34,891 nt of DNA, taken from positions 1-34,891 of the forward strand of contig JBFWQQ010000009.1 of assembly GCA_050249355.1 (NCBI GenBank), in the 5' to 3' direction. Numbering within the stretch: position 1 is the first letter of the stretch; each line of letters opens with the position of its first letter. Positions 26,707-33,760 of this stretch are shown piece by piece. A program made the translations under genes and the position numbers. The notes beneath the pieces are model-generated. The model was not told the DNA's origin, did not search any database, and saw only the letters and a list, made by a program, of their open reading frames with translations. This DNA is from CAZAQK01 sp050249355. GTDB lineage: Bacteria; Pseudomonadota; Alphaproteobacteria; Rickettsiales; SXRF01.

Positions 26707-27408
26707 ATGCACTGGCGCATTGCTCACCGGGGCGCTTCGGGCACCTGCCCCGAAAACACTGTAATGGCCTTTCGTACCGCTATCGCGCAAGGCGCCAATG
26801 CCATTGAGCTGGATGTGCACCTGTGCCGATCCGGCGATGTGGTGGTCATCCATGACGATACGCTGGAGCGCACCACCAACGGACACGGCCGGATTAAGGA
26901 TCACACGCTGGTCGAACTGAAACAGCTCGATGCAGGCCAAGGCGAACCCATACCCACGCTTGCTGAAGTATTTGCAGAATTTGGTCGCGATATCGCCATT
27001 TTCATTGAAACTAAATGCGATGATGTGGTGTTGCCTGCCGCGCGGCTCATTACGGAATACGCAACGGCGCATGCTGTTCCTTATGCACACATGCCGGTGA
27101 TCTCATTCAACTGGCATCACCTTGCTGCTGTGCGCACACATAACCTACAGATCCTGACCGGCGCAACCCCAGGCAGGAACGACGCGCACCATGCGCCGGA
27201 ATTCATTGCGCATGCAAGAAAGAGCGGCATGTGGTCGGTAAATCCTAACATCGAAATGCTGGACGCATCCCTTATTCAGGCAGCGCATGCAGCAGGTCTT
27301 ATGGTTATCACATGGACGGCGAACACGGCCGAAGACATTAGAAAATCCAGTTCGCTTGGCGCCGATGGGGTGATGAGCGACTGGCCACAATATTTCATGG
27401 GGGCATGA
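26707..27408 (+). CDS. Glycerophosphodiester phosphodiesterase
   Basis: The protein hydrolyses glycerophosphodiesters to glycerol-3-phosphate and an alcohol. The 233-residue product is UgpQ-like and has no signal peptide, so it should be cytoplasmic. Catalytic residues are visible: His7-Arg8 in AHRGASG, Glu16-Asn17, Glu34/Asp36 in IELDVH, and His49 in VVIHDDTLERTTNG. The C-terminal WTANTAEDIRKSSSLGADGV followed by MSDWP matches the family. The start directly abuts the aroQ stop, and the next gene starts at the base after its own stop. Confidence 0.94.
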   Translation: MHWRIAHRGASGTCPENTVMAFRTAIAQGANAIELDVHLCRSGDVVVIHDDTLERTTNGHGRIKDHTLVELKQLDAGQGEPIPTLAEVFAEFGRDIAIFIETKCDDVVLPAARLITEYATAHAVPYAHMPVISFNWHHLAAVRTHNLQILTGATPGRNDAHHAPEFIAHARKSGMWSVNPNIEMLDASLIQAAHAAGLMVITWTANTAEDIRKSSSLGADGVMSDWPQYFMGA

Positions 27409-27861
27409 ATGAAAAAACTACTGCAGCTATTATTCCCCCCTCCGTACCATATAGAAGATGATTTTTTTGGCAGGCTGCAATTCATTCCCATCCGCAGGAA
27501 TGTCAGCGGATACTGGGAAGGGAAACGGCCCTTCGCACCGACGGGAGGAATGGTGGAAACCTTCATTGATGTACAAGGCTGGCAGACGCCACCCACCATC
27601 GCACAGCAGGAATTCTTCATTCAGCTCGAAGAGCGTTACAAGCACATTGTGCCTGCCTTGCAGACCACATTGAGAACATATCTCAGCAGCTATGGCATAA
27701 AGAATATCCCAGCGGATATGGCTGACATCAGGCCTTGCGGGCTGGACATATGCGTTCCCGATGAAGCTTCATGGGATTTCTATTTCGAGTGTGATGAAGG
27801 TAACCATTACGTTTTCAGCATGATGGGCTGGGAGGTGGAGTGTGTTGTGGTCAATGGCTGA
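27409..27861 (+). CDS. Conserved-looking protein of unknown function
   Basis: The 150-residue product begins MKKLLQLLFPPPYHI. It shows YWEGKRPFAPTGGMVETFID, an EERYKHIVPALQTTLR helix, and a C-terminal block with WDFYFECDEGNHYVFSMMGW ending in VVVNG. This pattern recalls a family of small uncharacterised bacterial proteins, but I cannot name it with confidence. The product is soluble, with no signal or membrane helix. It starts at the base after the phosphodiesterase stop, so it is the third gene of the aroQ unit. It is convergent with the next gene, 3 bp away. Confidence 0.65.
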   Translation: MKKLLQLLFPPPYHIEDDFFGRLQFIPIRRNVSGYWEGKRPFAPTGGMVETFIDVQGWQTPPTIAQQEFFIQLEERYKHIVPALQTTLRTYLSSYGIKNIPADMADIRPCGLDICVPDEASWDFYFECDEGNHYVFSMMGWEVECVVVNG

Positions 27862-27864
27862 AGC

Positions 27865-28827
27865 CTAGATGCCGGGCTGCAGCTGTTCGTTGGATTCTTC
27901 GGCAAGACGCTGCGTATGGCTGGCTGCCGGCTCAATGAAGGACAGCTTCTTGTGCCCGGCCCGGCGCGCACGGGAAGCTGCGGCAACAGGCGGTTGGCCT
28001 GGGTTATGATCGGCAAACCGTTCTTTTTCCTGCTTTTCTTTCTCGACAATGGCACACAATTCAGGGTTTTTAACTTGTGGCTTTTTTGAGGCAAAGAATT
28101 TGCTTGTTAATTCTAATACGACGGAAGAAACGATCGTATATAAGGTATCCAGACCAATGACTTCAGAATAACGCTTGTACCGTTCCGTTTTTTGAATTTT
28201 CAGCAGCCGGGAATCCAAGTTGCTACCGCTTATCTTGTGCAGTCCGGACACGGATTTATCGATATATTTTTTGGACACATCGCGAACGGTTTGCGTACGT
28301 GAGCCTGCAAACAAGGTTTCTTTCAATAAGAATGTATTATGGGCTGTTGCGATCGCACGGCCCAATATCATGGTGCCCCACGTTTGCTTCGGCTGACAGG
28401 CAATGGCTTTTTCCACTTCCTCATCACGCTCTTTTATTTGCTCAGGCGCTGTCTCATGCAGTTTGTCAAACACATGATTAAAATTCTTTACGATCTTTGC
28501 CTTATTATCCTCGAGTAATTTCATCGGAACAATCAGCAACGTGCCCGATGTCAGGAGGGTGAATATTTCCAACTGATCCGCCGCCAATGTAAGCGCCGGC
28601 GTTCTTACGCCATTTTGCACCATATCCTTATGGCCGCGTGTCTTCTGCCACCACCGTGTTGCCTTGTCGAATGTATTTTTACCTCCGAAATGGCGCATTT
28701 CAACAGCCAACGCCAGCCCCAGCAGTTCGTTCAACGCAAAGCCGATACCGGTATACACCACCCGGTCAAATGCTACTTCACCTGCGGTTTCCTTACGGTC
28801 CCGGCTATGTTTATTTCCAAAAAGCAA
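27865..28827 (-). CDS. Unknown 320-residue protein
   Basis: The reading frame is long and has a normal amino acid mix but no family I recognise. Weakly hydrophobic helices occur around residues 28-45, 80-102, 150-165 and 238-252. The C-terminal 60 residues are charged and disordered-looking (EKEKQEKERFADHNPGQPP, ending QPGI). The best start is TTG 28827, which has AGGGA eight bases upstream. No ATG is available until well inside the protein. A perfect 6-bp inverted repeat (GGTGTT/AACACC, 28846-28859) lies just upstream of its start. It could be a peripheral membrane protein; function not inferable. Confidence 0.6.
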   Translation of the reverse strand: MLFGNKHSRDRKETAGEVAFDRVVYTGIGFALNELLGLALAVEMRHFGGKNTFDKATRWWQKTRGHKDMVQNGVRTPALTLAADQLEIFTLLTSGTLLIVPMKLLEDNKAKIVKNFNHVFDKLHETAPEQIKERDEEVEKAIACQPKQTWGTMILGRAIATAHNTFLLKETLFAGSRTQTVRDVSKKYIDKSVSGLHKISGSNLDSRLLKIQKTERYKRYSEVIGLDTLYTIVSSVVLELTSKFFASKKPQVKNPELCAIVEKEKQEKERFADHNPGQPPVAAASRARRAGHKKLSFIEPAASHTQRLAEESNEQLQPGI

Positions 28828-28947
28828 TTTTATATTCCCTGTAAAGGTGTTAAAACACCCCTATCTTATTAATATTTATAGCATAATATTGCTGGGCGCA
28901 GTGTGAACATTGTATGAAATACCCAGAAACCCTACAATCATTTGATA

Positions 28948-29622
28948 ATGAATGATATTTCAGCAGATTTGCTTCTACACGCCTATGCGCAGGGTTACTT
29001 TCCCATGGCAAAAAGCGCCCATGATGAGGAGATATTCTGGTTCTACCCGGAGCAACGCGGCATCATTCCGCTGGCCGATTTCCATGTGCCGCGCAGCCTT
29101 GCACGCTTTTTAAAAAAGTCTCCGTTCACTTATACCACCAACCGCTGTTTCACCGATGTGATAACAGCCTGTGCGCAGCGCAGGAATACATGGATAAACC
29201 GGCCTATCCTCAATCTTTATACCCAGCTGCACGAAATGGGCCATGCCCACAGTGTTGAATGTTGGCAAAGGCCTGATGATACGAGCGCAGCAGCGCGAGT
29301 CAGCCTTGAGCAGATTCCTATGGCGAAGTCAGCAGACTTCGCCGGGGAAAGATATATTCTCGTCGGTGGATTATACGGCGTTGCGCTTGGCGGCGCATTC
29401 TTTGGCGAAAGCATGTTCTCACATGCACCCAATGCCAGCAAGGCCGCACTCGTGCATCTGGTCGAACTGCTTAGAGGAGCGGGCTACATGCTGCTCGATG
29501 CGCAGTATGTCAACGAACACCTCAAGCAGTTCGGTGTTATCGAGATCAGCCGTGCCGCATATCTGGAAATGCTTGAAGAAGCGCTCGTGAAAAAGACATC
29601 TTCGTGTTTCGAAATGCCTTAA
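28948..29622 (+). CDS. aat: Leucyl/phenylalanyl-tRNA-protein transferase with internal palindromic insert
   Basis: Aat adds Leu or Phe to N-terminal Lys/Arg of proteins, marking them for ClpS/ClpAP degradation. The 224-residue product shows family blocks LLHAYAQGYFPM, FWFYPEQRGIIPL, HEMGHAHSVECW, VGGLYGVALGGAFFGESMFS and ASKAALVHLVELL. Where the E. coli enzyme runs from the HSIEVW block almost directly into LVGG, this protein has some 25-30 extra residues (RPDDTSAAARVSLEQ and onward, including AKSADFAGE). These are encoded by a palindromic element (29283-29347). The frame is intact, so the insert is tolerated or accommodated in a surface loop. I chose ATG 28948 over TTG 28942. Confidence 0.93.
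   Translation: MNDISADLLLHAYAQGYFPMAKSAHDEEIFWFYPEQRGIIPLADFHVPRSLARFLKKSPFTYTTNRCFTDVITACAQRRNTWINRPILNLYTQLHEMGHAHSVECWQRPDDTSAAARVSLEQIPMAKSADFAGERYILVGGLYGVALGGAFFGESMFSHAPNASKAALVHLVELLRGAGYMLLDAQYVNEHLKQFGVIEISRAAYLEMLEEALVKKTSSCFEMP
29283..29347 (+). repeat. Double-hairpin palindromic element, copy A, inside aat
   Basis: This 65-nt unit matches, without gaps, a second unit at 34568-34632. It consists of a first hairpin with loop AGCA (only four inner pairs form here) and a 23-nt conserved-pattern spacer beginning GTCAGCCTTGAGC. A second hairpin follows with 9-bp stem GGCGAAGTC (29322-29330), loop AGCA and complement (29335-29343), then GGGG. It is in frame with aat and adds about 22 codons. 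The layout resembles Rickettsia palindromic elements, though the sequence is not one I can identify. Confidence 0.75.
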
Positions 29623-29918
29623 TAAACGACCAAGTAATTTCCTTTAATACAAGGGAAGTAACGGGTTATTTCCGTTCCATAGCCCTGTACCCTGAATGTA
29701 ACGGTGATAACGTCGCATGTCGTGGTTTGGCACATTACTTCCACAGTGCGCATGCATAATCGATATTGGCGTTCCAGACTTCTTGTATCATCTTCCTGGG
29801 CTGTACAAGTAAAGCTGCAACCCCGCTGACTGTGATCCGATGCGTAGGCCGGCGTTTGAGCAACGCTTGCCAAGGCAAAAAAAGCAGTCAAAAAAATGAT
29901 CGGTGTATGGTATTTCAT
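29619..29918 (-). CDS. Small secreted Cys-rich protein
   Basis: The 99-residue product has a signal peptide, MKYHTPIIFLTAFFALASVA, with likely cleavage near AYAS. The mature part carries six cysteines (two in RGCSFTCTAQ, then LCMRT, VMCQTTTC and FPC), which suggests disulfides in the periplasm or outside the cell. I chose ATG 29918, with GGGGGC five bases upstream; the frame opens four codons earlier. It overlaps the aat stop by 4 bp on the opposite strand. No known family is evident. Confidence 0.6.
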   Translation of the reverse strand: MKYHTPIIFLTAFFALASVAQTPAYASDHSQRGCSFTCTAQEDDTRSLERQYRLCMRTVEVMCQTTTCDVITVTFRVQGYGTEITRYFPCIKGNYLVVY

Positions 29919-30053
29919 AATAGCCCCCATATACGTTATGATGACTATTAGAATAGAGCAGCAATGTTACATGCTTATGGCGGAATGATGACAGTTTAAT
30001 GAAAATTAATAAATAGAATATATATATTACAAATGGTTATTATATTTCATTCG

Positions 30054-30638
30054 TTAAGCGTGACCGACATCGCCGGAGAAATGCCCCATATCAATACCTA
30101 AGGTGGCGATGGCACGGTCCCATTTGGTTTCGTTGACCGCACCGAACACCAGTTCTTTGGTGGCGGGAACCACCATCCAGCTGCCTGATTCGATCTCGGA
30201 TTCGAGCTGCCCCGACGACCAGCCGGCATAACCTAGCACCAGCATGCCAGAACGTGGGCCTTTGCCTGCGGCGATAGCTTTAAGTAATCCCAAGCTGGCG
30301 CTCACGCTGATACCGTTCATTTCAATAAGCGAACCTTCTGCCTCAAATTCACTGCTATGGATAATGAAACCGCGATTGGCCTCTACCGGCCCACCAAAAT
30401 GGATCGGGAAATGATGGGAATTCGTTTCGTTGGAAATATCCAGTTGCTCGTATATCTGGTTCATCTGCAGTTCTTTAACCGGATAATTGACGATCACGCC
30501 CATGGCCCCGGTTTCGGTATGGGAGCACAAATAGATCACCGAGCGGTTAAAGCAGAAATCCTGTACAGCCGGTGTGGCAATTAGCAGATGCCCGGCCAGT
30601 GACTGGGCAGTGATGTTCTGTGTTGGTCTTTTAGCCAT
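30054..30638 (-). CDS. yqgE: UPF0301 / YqgE (AlgH-like) family protein
   Basis: The 194-residue product belongs to the UPF0301 family of widespread proteins whose biochemical role is unsettled. Signature blocks are AGHLLIATPAVQDFCFNRSV, LCSHTETGAMGVIVNYP, HFGGPVEANRGFIIH, and LVLGYAGWSSGQLESEIESG, followed by SWMV. The start at 30638 gives MAKRPTQN. A TATAAT on the same strand ends five bases before the ATG, so the transcript may be leaderless. It lies just downstream of the ygfZ-like gene on the same strand. Confidence 0.93.
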   Translation of the reverse strand: MAKRPTQNITAQSLAGHLLIATPAVQDFCFNRSVIYLCSHTETGAMGVIVNYPVKELQMNQIYEQLDISNETNSHHFPIHFGGPVEANRGFIIHSSEFEAEGSLIEMNGISVSASLGLLKAIAAGKGPRSGMLVLGYAGWSSGQLESEIESGSWMVVPATKELVFGAVNETKWDRAIATLGIDMGHFSGDVGHA

Positions 30639-30643
30639 AGCTC

Positions 30644-30649
30644 ATTATA
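30644..30649 (-). promoter_or_regulatory. -10 hexamer abutting the yqgE start
   Basis: A consensus TATAAT on the minus strand lies only five bases from the ATG at 30638. A transcript starting at the usual distance would begin at or next to the start codon. No convincing -35 is seen 16-18 bp upstream, so this is tentative. Confidence 0.3.
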
Positions 30650-30688
30650 CCCGATTCTGGTTTAAAAAGGTATCACCAAATAACCGGC

Positions 30689-31549
30689 CTAAACCCCGGC
30701 ATTTTCTGCGTCTTCCGGCTGGCTGGCCCACTGCGGCAGCGATACATGTAGTAATATGCCGCCCGCCATCAGCGGGCCATGTGTCGTTTCAGGAATTTCC
30801 ATGCGCAGCATGGCCAGCCCTACCCGTCCATTGTGCGAACGCATCTGCCCGATCTCTCTGTCATCCAACGTTATCGCCGTGCCAGGCTCCGGCAGGAGAG
30901 CGCCATCTGTTCTTACGACATATAATGATTTGCGTACCTGCCCACGGAACTTGCTACGCGCCGTGACTTCCTGCCCGACATAGCAGCCTTTGTCGAAGCT
31001 GATCGCATGCAGCTTATCCATGCCGCATTCGAGCATAAAAGATTTTTCCGGTATCATGTCGCGGCTGCCATCGGGCACACCCAGCTCCAGCCGCATGGCA
31101 TCGTATGTCTCATATGTGGCCTGTTCGTATCCTTGCGCTTTGCACCAATCCAAATTCTTCTGCACATCTCCTGCCAACCGATACCCCAGTTCCAGCATAC
31201 GCGGATCTTTAAATAGATTTTCTGAACTCTGTTCTCCCCATGATGCCACCACGCCAAGGCTTTCCGGCAGCTCTTCCATGGTCACATCCGAGCGTAGCTT
31301 ATAGAGTTTGAGGCGTGCGGCCAAGTCGGCAAACCGGTTTTTCTCGCCATCCAGCAGGATGGCGCCGTTGTGGGGATACAAAAAGAAATCATGCAGGTAT
31401 TTTCCCTGCGGCGTCAGTAACGCAGCGTAGGCTGGCTGGCCTTTTTCCAGCAGGCGAACATCCTGCGTGACAAGCCCCTGCAGGAAGGATAAGGCGTCAG
31501 AACCGCTGATCTTAAGCAGGCCACGGCCGGATAACTGCGTGTAAAACAT
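30689..31549 (-). CDS. ygfZ: YgfZ/GcvT-like folate-binding protein
   Basis: YgfZ-family proteins bind tetrahydrofolate and help maintain iron-sulfur enzymes such as MiaB. The 286-residue product has the diagnostic motif KGCYVGQEVTAR (187-198), the N-terminal block LLKISGSDALSFLQGLVTQD, and LTPQGKYLHDFFLY. The family cysteine in KGCYVGQ is retained. It begins MFYTQLSG at ATG 31549 with a weak upstream ribosome binding site. It precedes yqgE on the same strand by 50 bp. Confidence 0.93.
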   Translation of the reverse strand: MFYTQLSGRGLLKISGSDALSFLQGLVTQDVRLLEKGQPAYAALLTPQGKYLHDFFLYPHNGAILLDGEKNRFADLAARLKLYKLRSDVTMEELPESLGVVASWGEQSSENLFKDPRMLELGYRLAGDVQKNLDWCKAQGYEQATYETYDAMRLELGVPDGSRDMIPEKSFMLECGMDKLHAISFDKGCYVGQEVTARSKFRGQVRKSLYVVRTDGALLPEPGTAITLDDREIGQMRSHNGRVGLAMLRMEIPETTHGPLMAGGILLHVSLPQWASQPEDAENAGV

Positions 31550-31636
31550 ACATAAGATGTAGTGTAGTCGAGTTATTTTTCAAGGGGCTTGCGTTTGCAG
31601 CCATCCTGTGGCATTTTCCCGGCCTATTGACCGCTA

Positions 31637-31662
31637 CTAGCGAAGTATGGAAATTTCGCTAG
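31637..31662. repeat. Perfect inverted repeat upstream of tRNA-Thr
   Basis: CTAGCGAA (31637-31644) and TTCGCTAG (31655-31662) form an 8-bp perfect inverted repeat with a 10-nt loop. It lies in the 224-bp gap between the ygfZ-like gene and tRNA-Thr. The following 31665-31735 is GC-rich with further short inverted segments and no gene. It could be a mobile palindrome or part of a tRNA leader. Confidence 0.45.
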
Positions 31663-31773
31663 ATTGCGTCGGATGCGCCGGCTGACGAAAACCCGGAGCG
31701 CAGCGTATACTTAGGTACGTGAGCACCGGAAGCGCAGACAGCCAAGTAATACGGCCAATAATGCGGAATTTAC

Positions 31774-31848
31774 GCTGCTGTAGCTCAGTGGTAGAGCACG
31801 TCATTGGTAATGACGGGGTCGGAAGTTCGATTCTTCTCAGCAGCACCA
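31774..31848 (+). tRNA. tRNA-Thr (anticodon GGT)
   Basis: A full cloverleaf can be drawn. The acceptor GCTGCTG pairs perfectly with CAGCAGC, the D arm is TAGCTCAGTGGTAGAGCA, and the anticodon stem CGTCA/TGACG encloses loop TTGGTAA with anticodon GGT at 31806-31808. The T arm has TTCGATT, the discriminator is A, and CCA is encoded (31846-31848). The region to its right is accessory, so the 3' end is a candidate attachment site, although no integrase or repeated tRNA end is visible in the window. Confidence 0.95.
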
Positions 31849-31859
31849 TTCACCGCCGC

Positions 31860-31884
31860 TTTTCAGGCATTCTGAAAAATTTTA
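31860..31884 (+). terminator. Possible terminator after tRNA-Thr
   Basis: TTTTCAG (31860-31866) pairs with CTGAAAA (31872-31878) around a 5-nt loop and is followed by ATTTTA. The stem is AT-rich and the T run short, so termination would be moderate. Its position 12 nt after the tRNA CCA supports the role. Confidence 0.45.
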
Positions 31885-32072
31885 TCCGGCAAATTCCGGG
31901 CAATTTCCGGCATTTTTCCGCATCTTCACGGCACAAATACGGCACACATGGCCTAGACCGCTAACCCGGTAGGGTCTGCTGCATTTTGTGAAACCGACCA
32001 GACAGAATAAACATTCTACAGCAGCGGAGTTTCCCGCTGTCGGGAAGAAAACGGCCTAAAACCGAGGTTAGC
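31885..32072. other. Gene-poor stretch between tRNA and small ORF
   Basis: No convincing coding region is seen. About 31883-31925 contains short degenerate repeats of the type TTCCGG(C)AA. A 6-bp inverted repeat (CAGCGG/CCGCTG, 32022-32039) with a 6-nt loop lies further on. This could be attachment-region or eroded sequence at the edge of an integrated element. Confidence 0.35.
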
Positions 32073-32186
32073 TCAGTTACACACCGTATTCAGCTGTCCA
32101 CCTAAGGTCATATCCGTAGAGCAGCGTCCTTTCGCTTCTACAGCACCCGGCAGCAACGTGATGAGAATCATTAACAAGGTTTTCAT
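32073..32186 (-). CDS. Candidate small secreted peptide (37 residues)
   Basis: The ORF starts MKTLLMILITLLPGAVEA, a good signal peptide for its length, followed by a 19-residue mature part with two cysteines (KGRCSTDMTLGGQLNTVCN). AAGG lies six bases upstream of the ATG. The frame is open further upstream to 32282 but the extra residues look non-coding. Short length makes chance a real possibility. Confidence 0.4.
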   Translation of the reverse strand: MKTLLMILITLLPGAVEAKGRCSTDMTLGGQLNTVCN

Positions 32187-32323
32187 GCGCCGCCTTATAC
32201 GGGGCAATATACCCCTCTGGCTCATATTATTTTTGCATGGCTGCCTTGTGTGGATAAGATAGGAAAAACCATTATAATACATTGGGATATATCGTCATAT
32301 ACCCCCCACCCCTATTGAAACGT

Positions 32324-32378
32324 ATGGTTTTAATCTTCACATAAATGTCGCAAATGGTTTTAACCGATATGCTATAAT
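32324..32378 (+). promoter_or_regulatory. Promoter with paired direct repeats upstream of the PIN gene
   Basis: An extended -10, TGCTATAAT (32370-32378), lies 31 bp before the PIN-gene ATG. The 10-mer ATGGTTTTAA occurs twice, at 32324-32333 and 32354-32363, exactly 30 bp apart (about three helical turns), with the second copy in the promoter spacer. This spacing suggests cooperative binding of a regulator; which one is unknown. Confidence 0.45.
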
Positions 32379-32408
32379 TTACTTATAAAATTCAAATGGA
32401 TTGCACGC

Positions 32409-33263
32409 ATGGAAAACCAGGGTTTTGTGGATCGGCTGAGTTGGGGTAACGAACGCCGCAACGACCTGACCGTTATCATCGACACATCCGCGCTCATCAA
32501 CCTTGCGGCCCTCATCAACCCGCAGCACATATCCGATGAAAGCTGGGATCCCAACCCCAGCCTGCTCAGCTACCTTGAGCATTTGGGAAAAATAGGCGTG
32601 CGGGTGGTGATCCCCGAAAGCGTGATATTCGAAGCGACCGGCCACCGCGCCAATGGCGAAATGCTCACCGACACGTTCAAAGACCACATAGATCACAAAT
32701 ATCTGCGTTTTTTCTGCGATGATCTGTGCAGCGGCAGAATACACAATATCAGCGTGGTCCACACCCCGATGGCCGATGCAGAACTGGCACAGCTTGAGGA
32801 ATTACGCCGCGATACGCTGACGTTCAAAAACTACAAGCGCCGAAACCTTACTGATTTTGCCGACAGGGATATCATCCAGCTGGTCAAGGATAGCCACTAT
32901 CGCGGCAATGCCTATGTGGTTACCGACGACAGGCTCATGCGCGACAAGCTGATGCATGTAAAGAACAAGGAAGGAAGGGCGGTCAGTACCATCAATGCTC
33001 TGAATATGTGCGCCTCCACCCAGCGCGTGGCGCCGATCGGCTGGCTTGACCTGGAAACCTCCGTTGCCACTATCCGTGATTACCTGAACCATCATTATGC
33101 GCACGATAACCAGCGGCGCATAAAGTACGGACTGGATAGAACAAGAGGATTGCACAGGATGCTGGAGGAGCAAGACTGTGGCAAAGCCTTCATTCCTAAG
33201 GGGGAGCTGCATTTCAACCGCGCTCTGCATGATATGCTGCGCACCCATGAGCATGAGCGGTGA
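32409..33263 (+). CDS. PIN-domain nuclease-like protein
   Basis: The 284-residue product has a PIN-type acidic set: Asp25 in VIIDTSALINL, Glu75 in VIPESVIFEATGH, an acidic cluster in NLTDFADRDIIQLVK (Asp149, Asp152, Asp154), and Asp173/Asp174 in YVVTDDRLMRDKL. PIN domains are metal-dependent RNases. The product is about twice the length of a VapC toxin, with about 85 extra C-terminal residues rich in Arg/His. No antitoxin-sized gene precedes it, so a VapBC pair is not supported; a stand-alone or phage-linked nuclease is more likely. The ATG at 32409 has a weak ribosome binding site. Confidence 0.72.
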   Translation: MENQGFVDRLSWGNERRNDLTVIIDTSALINLAALINPQHISDESWDPNPSLLSYLEHLGKIGVRVVIPESVIFEATGHRANGEMLTDTFKDHIDHKYLRFFCDDLCSGRIHNISVVHTPMADAELAQLEELRRDTLTFKNYKRRNLTDFADRDIIQLVKDSHYRGNAYVVTDDRLMRDKLMHVKNKEGRAVSTINALNMCASTQRVAPIGWLDLETSVATIRDYLNHHYAHDNQRRIKYGLDRTRGLHRMLEEQDCGKAFIPKGELHFNRALHDMLRTHEHER

Positions 33264-33281
33264 TACATCATCACATTACTT

Positions 33282-33380
33282 TCATATATTGCGAAAACTA
33301 GAGTTGCACGATTCTTTATTCCCATCAGCATCGGGGTCTTTATTGTCACCGCCTTCGGGGCTGTTGTTGGCGGGTGGTTT
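33282..33380 (-). pseudogene. Displaced C-terminal linker fragment of the phage head protein
   Basis: Reading on the minus strand, codons from 33380 give KPPANNSPEGGDNKDPDAD and then a different short tail (GNKESCNSSFRNI) before TGA at 33282. The first 19 residues match 17 of 19 in the linker of the head protein (34040-34096), with about 48 of 57 bases identical. There is no start codon and the copy follows directly behind the candidate immunity gene. It is best explained as the older C-terminus of the head gene, pushed aside when a toxin/immunity cassette was inserted. Confidence 0.75.
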
Positions 33381-33386
33381 TTATAA

Positions 33387-33749
33387 TTAGATAGCGTTAC
33401 GCAATTCATTCCGTAGCTGTTGCGCCTCTTCCCAAGTATAACCAGTAATGGTTTGATACTCCTGAAATTCCAGTTCTTTCATGCTTTGGTCGTGGATTGT
33501 TGAAAGATAGCGCAATTCTTTCACTGAAAGACTTAACTCAGATTTATCCAGCTGCGACTCATCGTAATGTTTTCGAATATTAGCCTCAAATTTGAGTGCG
33601 TCGATTTCCTTCCAATCTGCTAAAACTGGAATACTGCGAAACTGAGTATTTTGAAAAACTGGGCCACCCGTAGCTGCAGCGAGCATACCCAGTTCTTCTT
33701 TTGAAAATCGAATTGTAATCATAGAGTTACTCTGATTAATCACCTGCAT
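33387..33749 (-). CDS. Candidate immunity protein for the phage-head toxin domain
   Basis: The 120-residue product begins MQVINQSNSMITIRF and is soluble and acidic, with no family I recognise. GGAG lies six bases before ATG 33749, which decides the start over a GTG at 33761 overlapping the upstream stop. It follows the head-toxin gene by 11 bp, the normal place of an immunity gene in polymorphic-toxin modules. Its AT-rich sequence matches that of the toxin-coding part, unlike the surroundings. The role is inferred from position, size and composition. Confidence 0.6.
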   Translation of the reverse strand: MQVINQSNSMITIRFSKEELGMLAAATGGPVFQNTQFRSIPVLADWKEIDALKFEANIRKHYDESQLDKSELSLSVKELRYLSTIHDQSMKELEFQEYQTITGYTWEEAQQLRNELRNAI

Positions 33750-33760
33750 TACAGTCTCCA

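Noticed and set aside
31637..31964. Open frames on both strands across the tRNA
   Set aside because: They translate through tRNA-Thr and are typical tRNA-shadow products.
32409..33263. VapBC toxin-antitoxin pair
   Set aside because: The PIN protein is too long for VapC and no small antitoxin gene precedes it.
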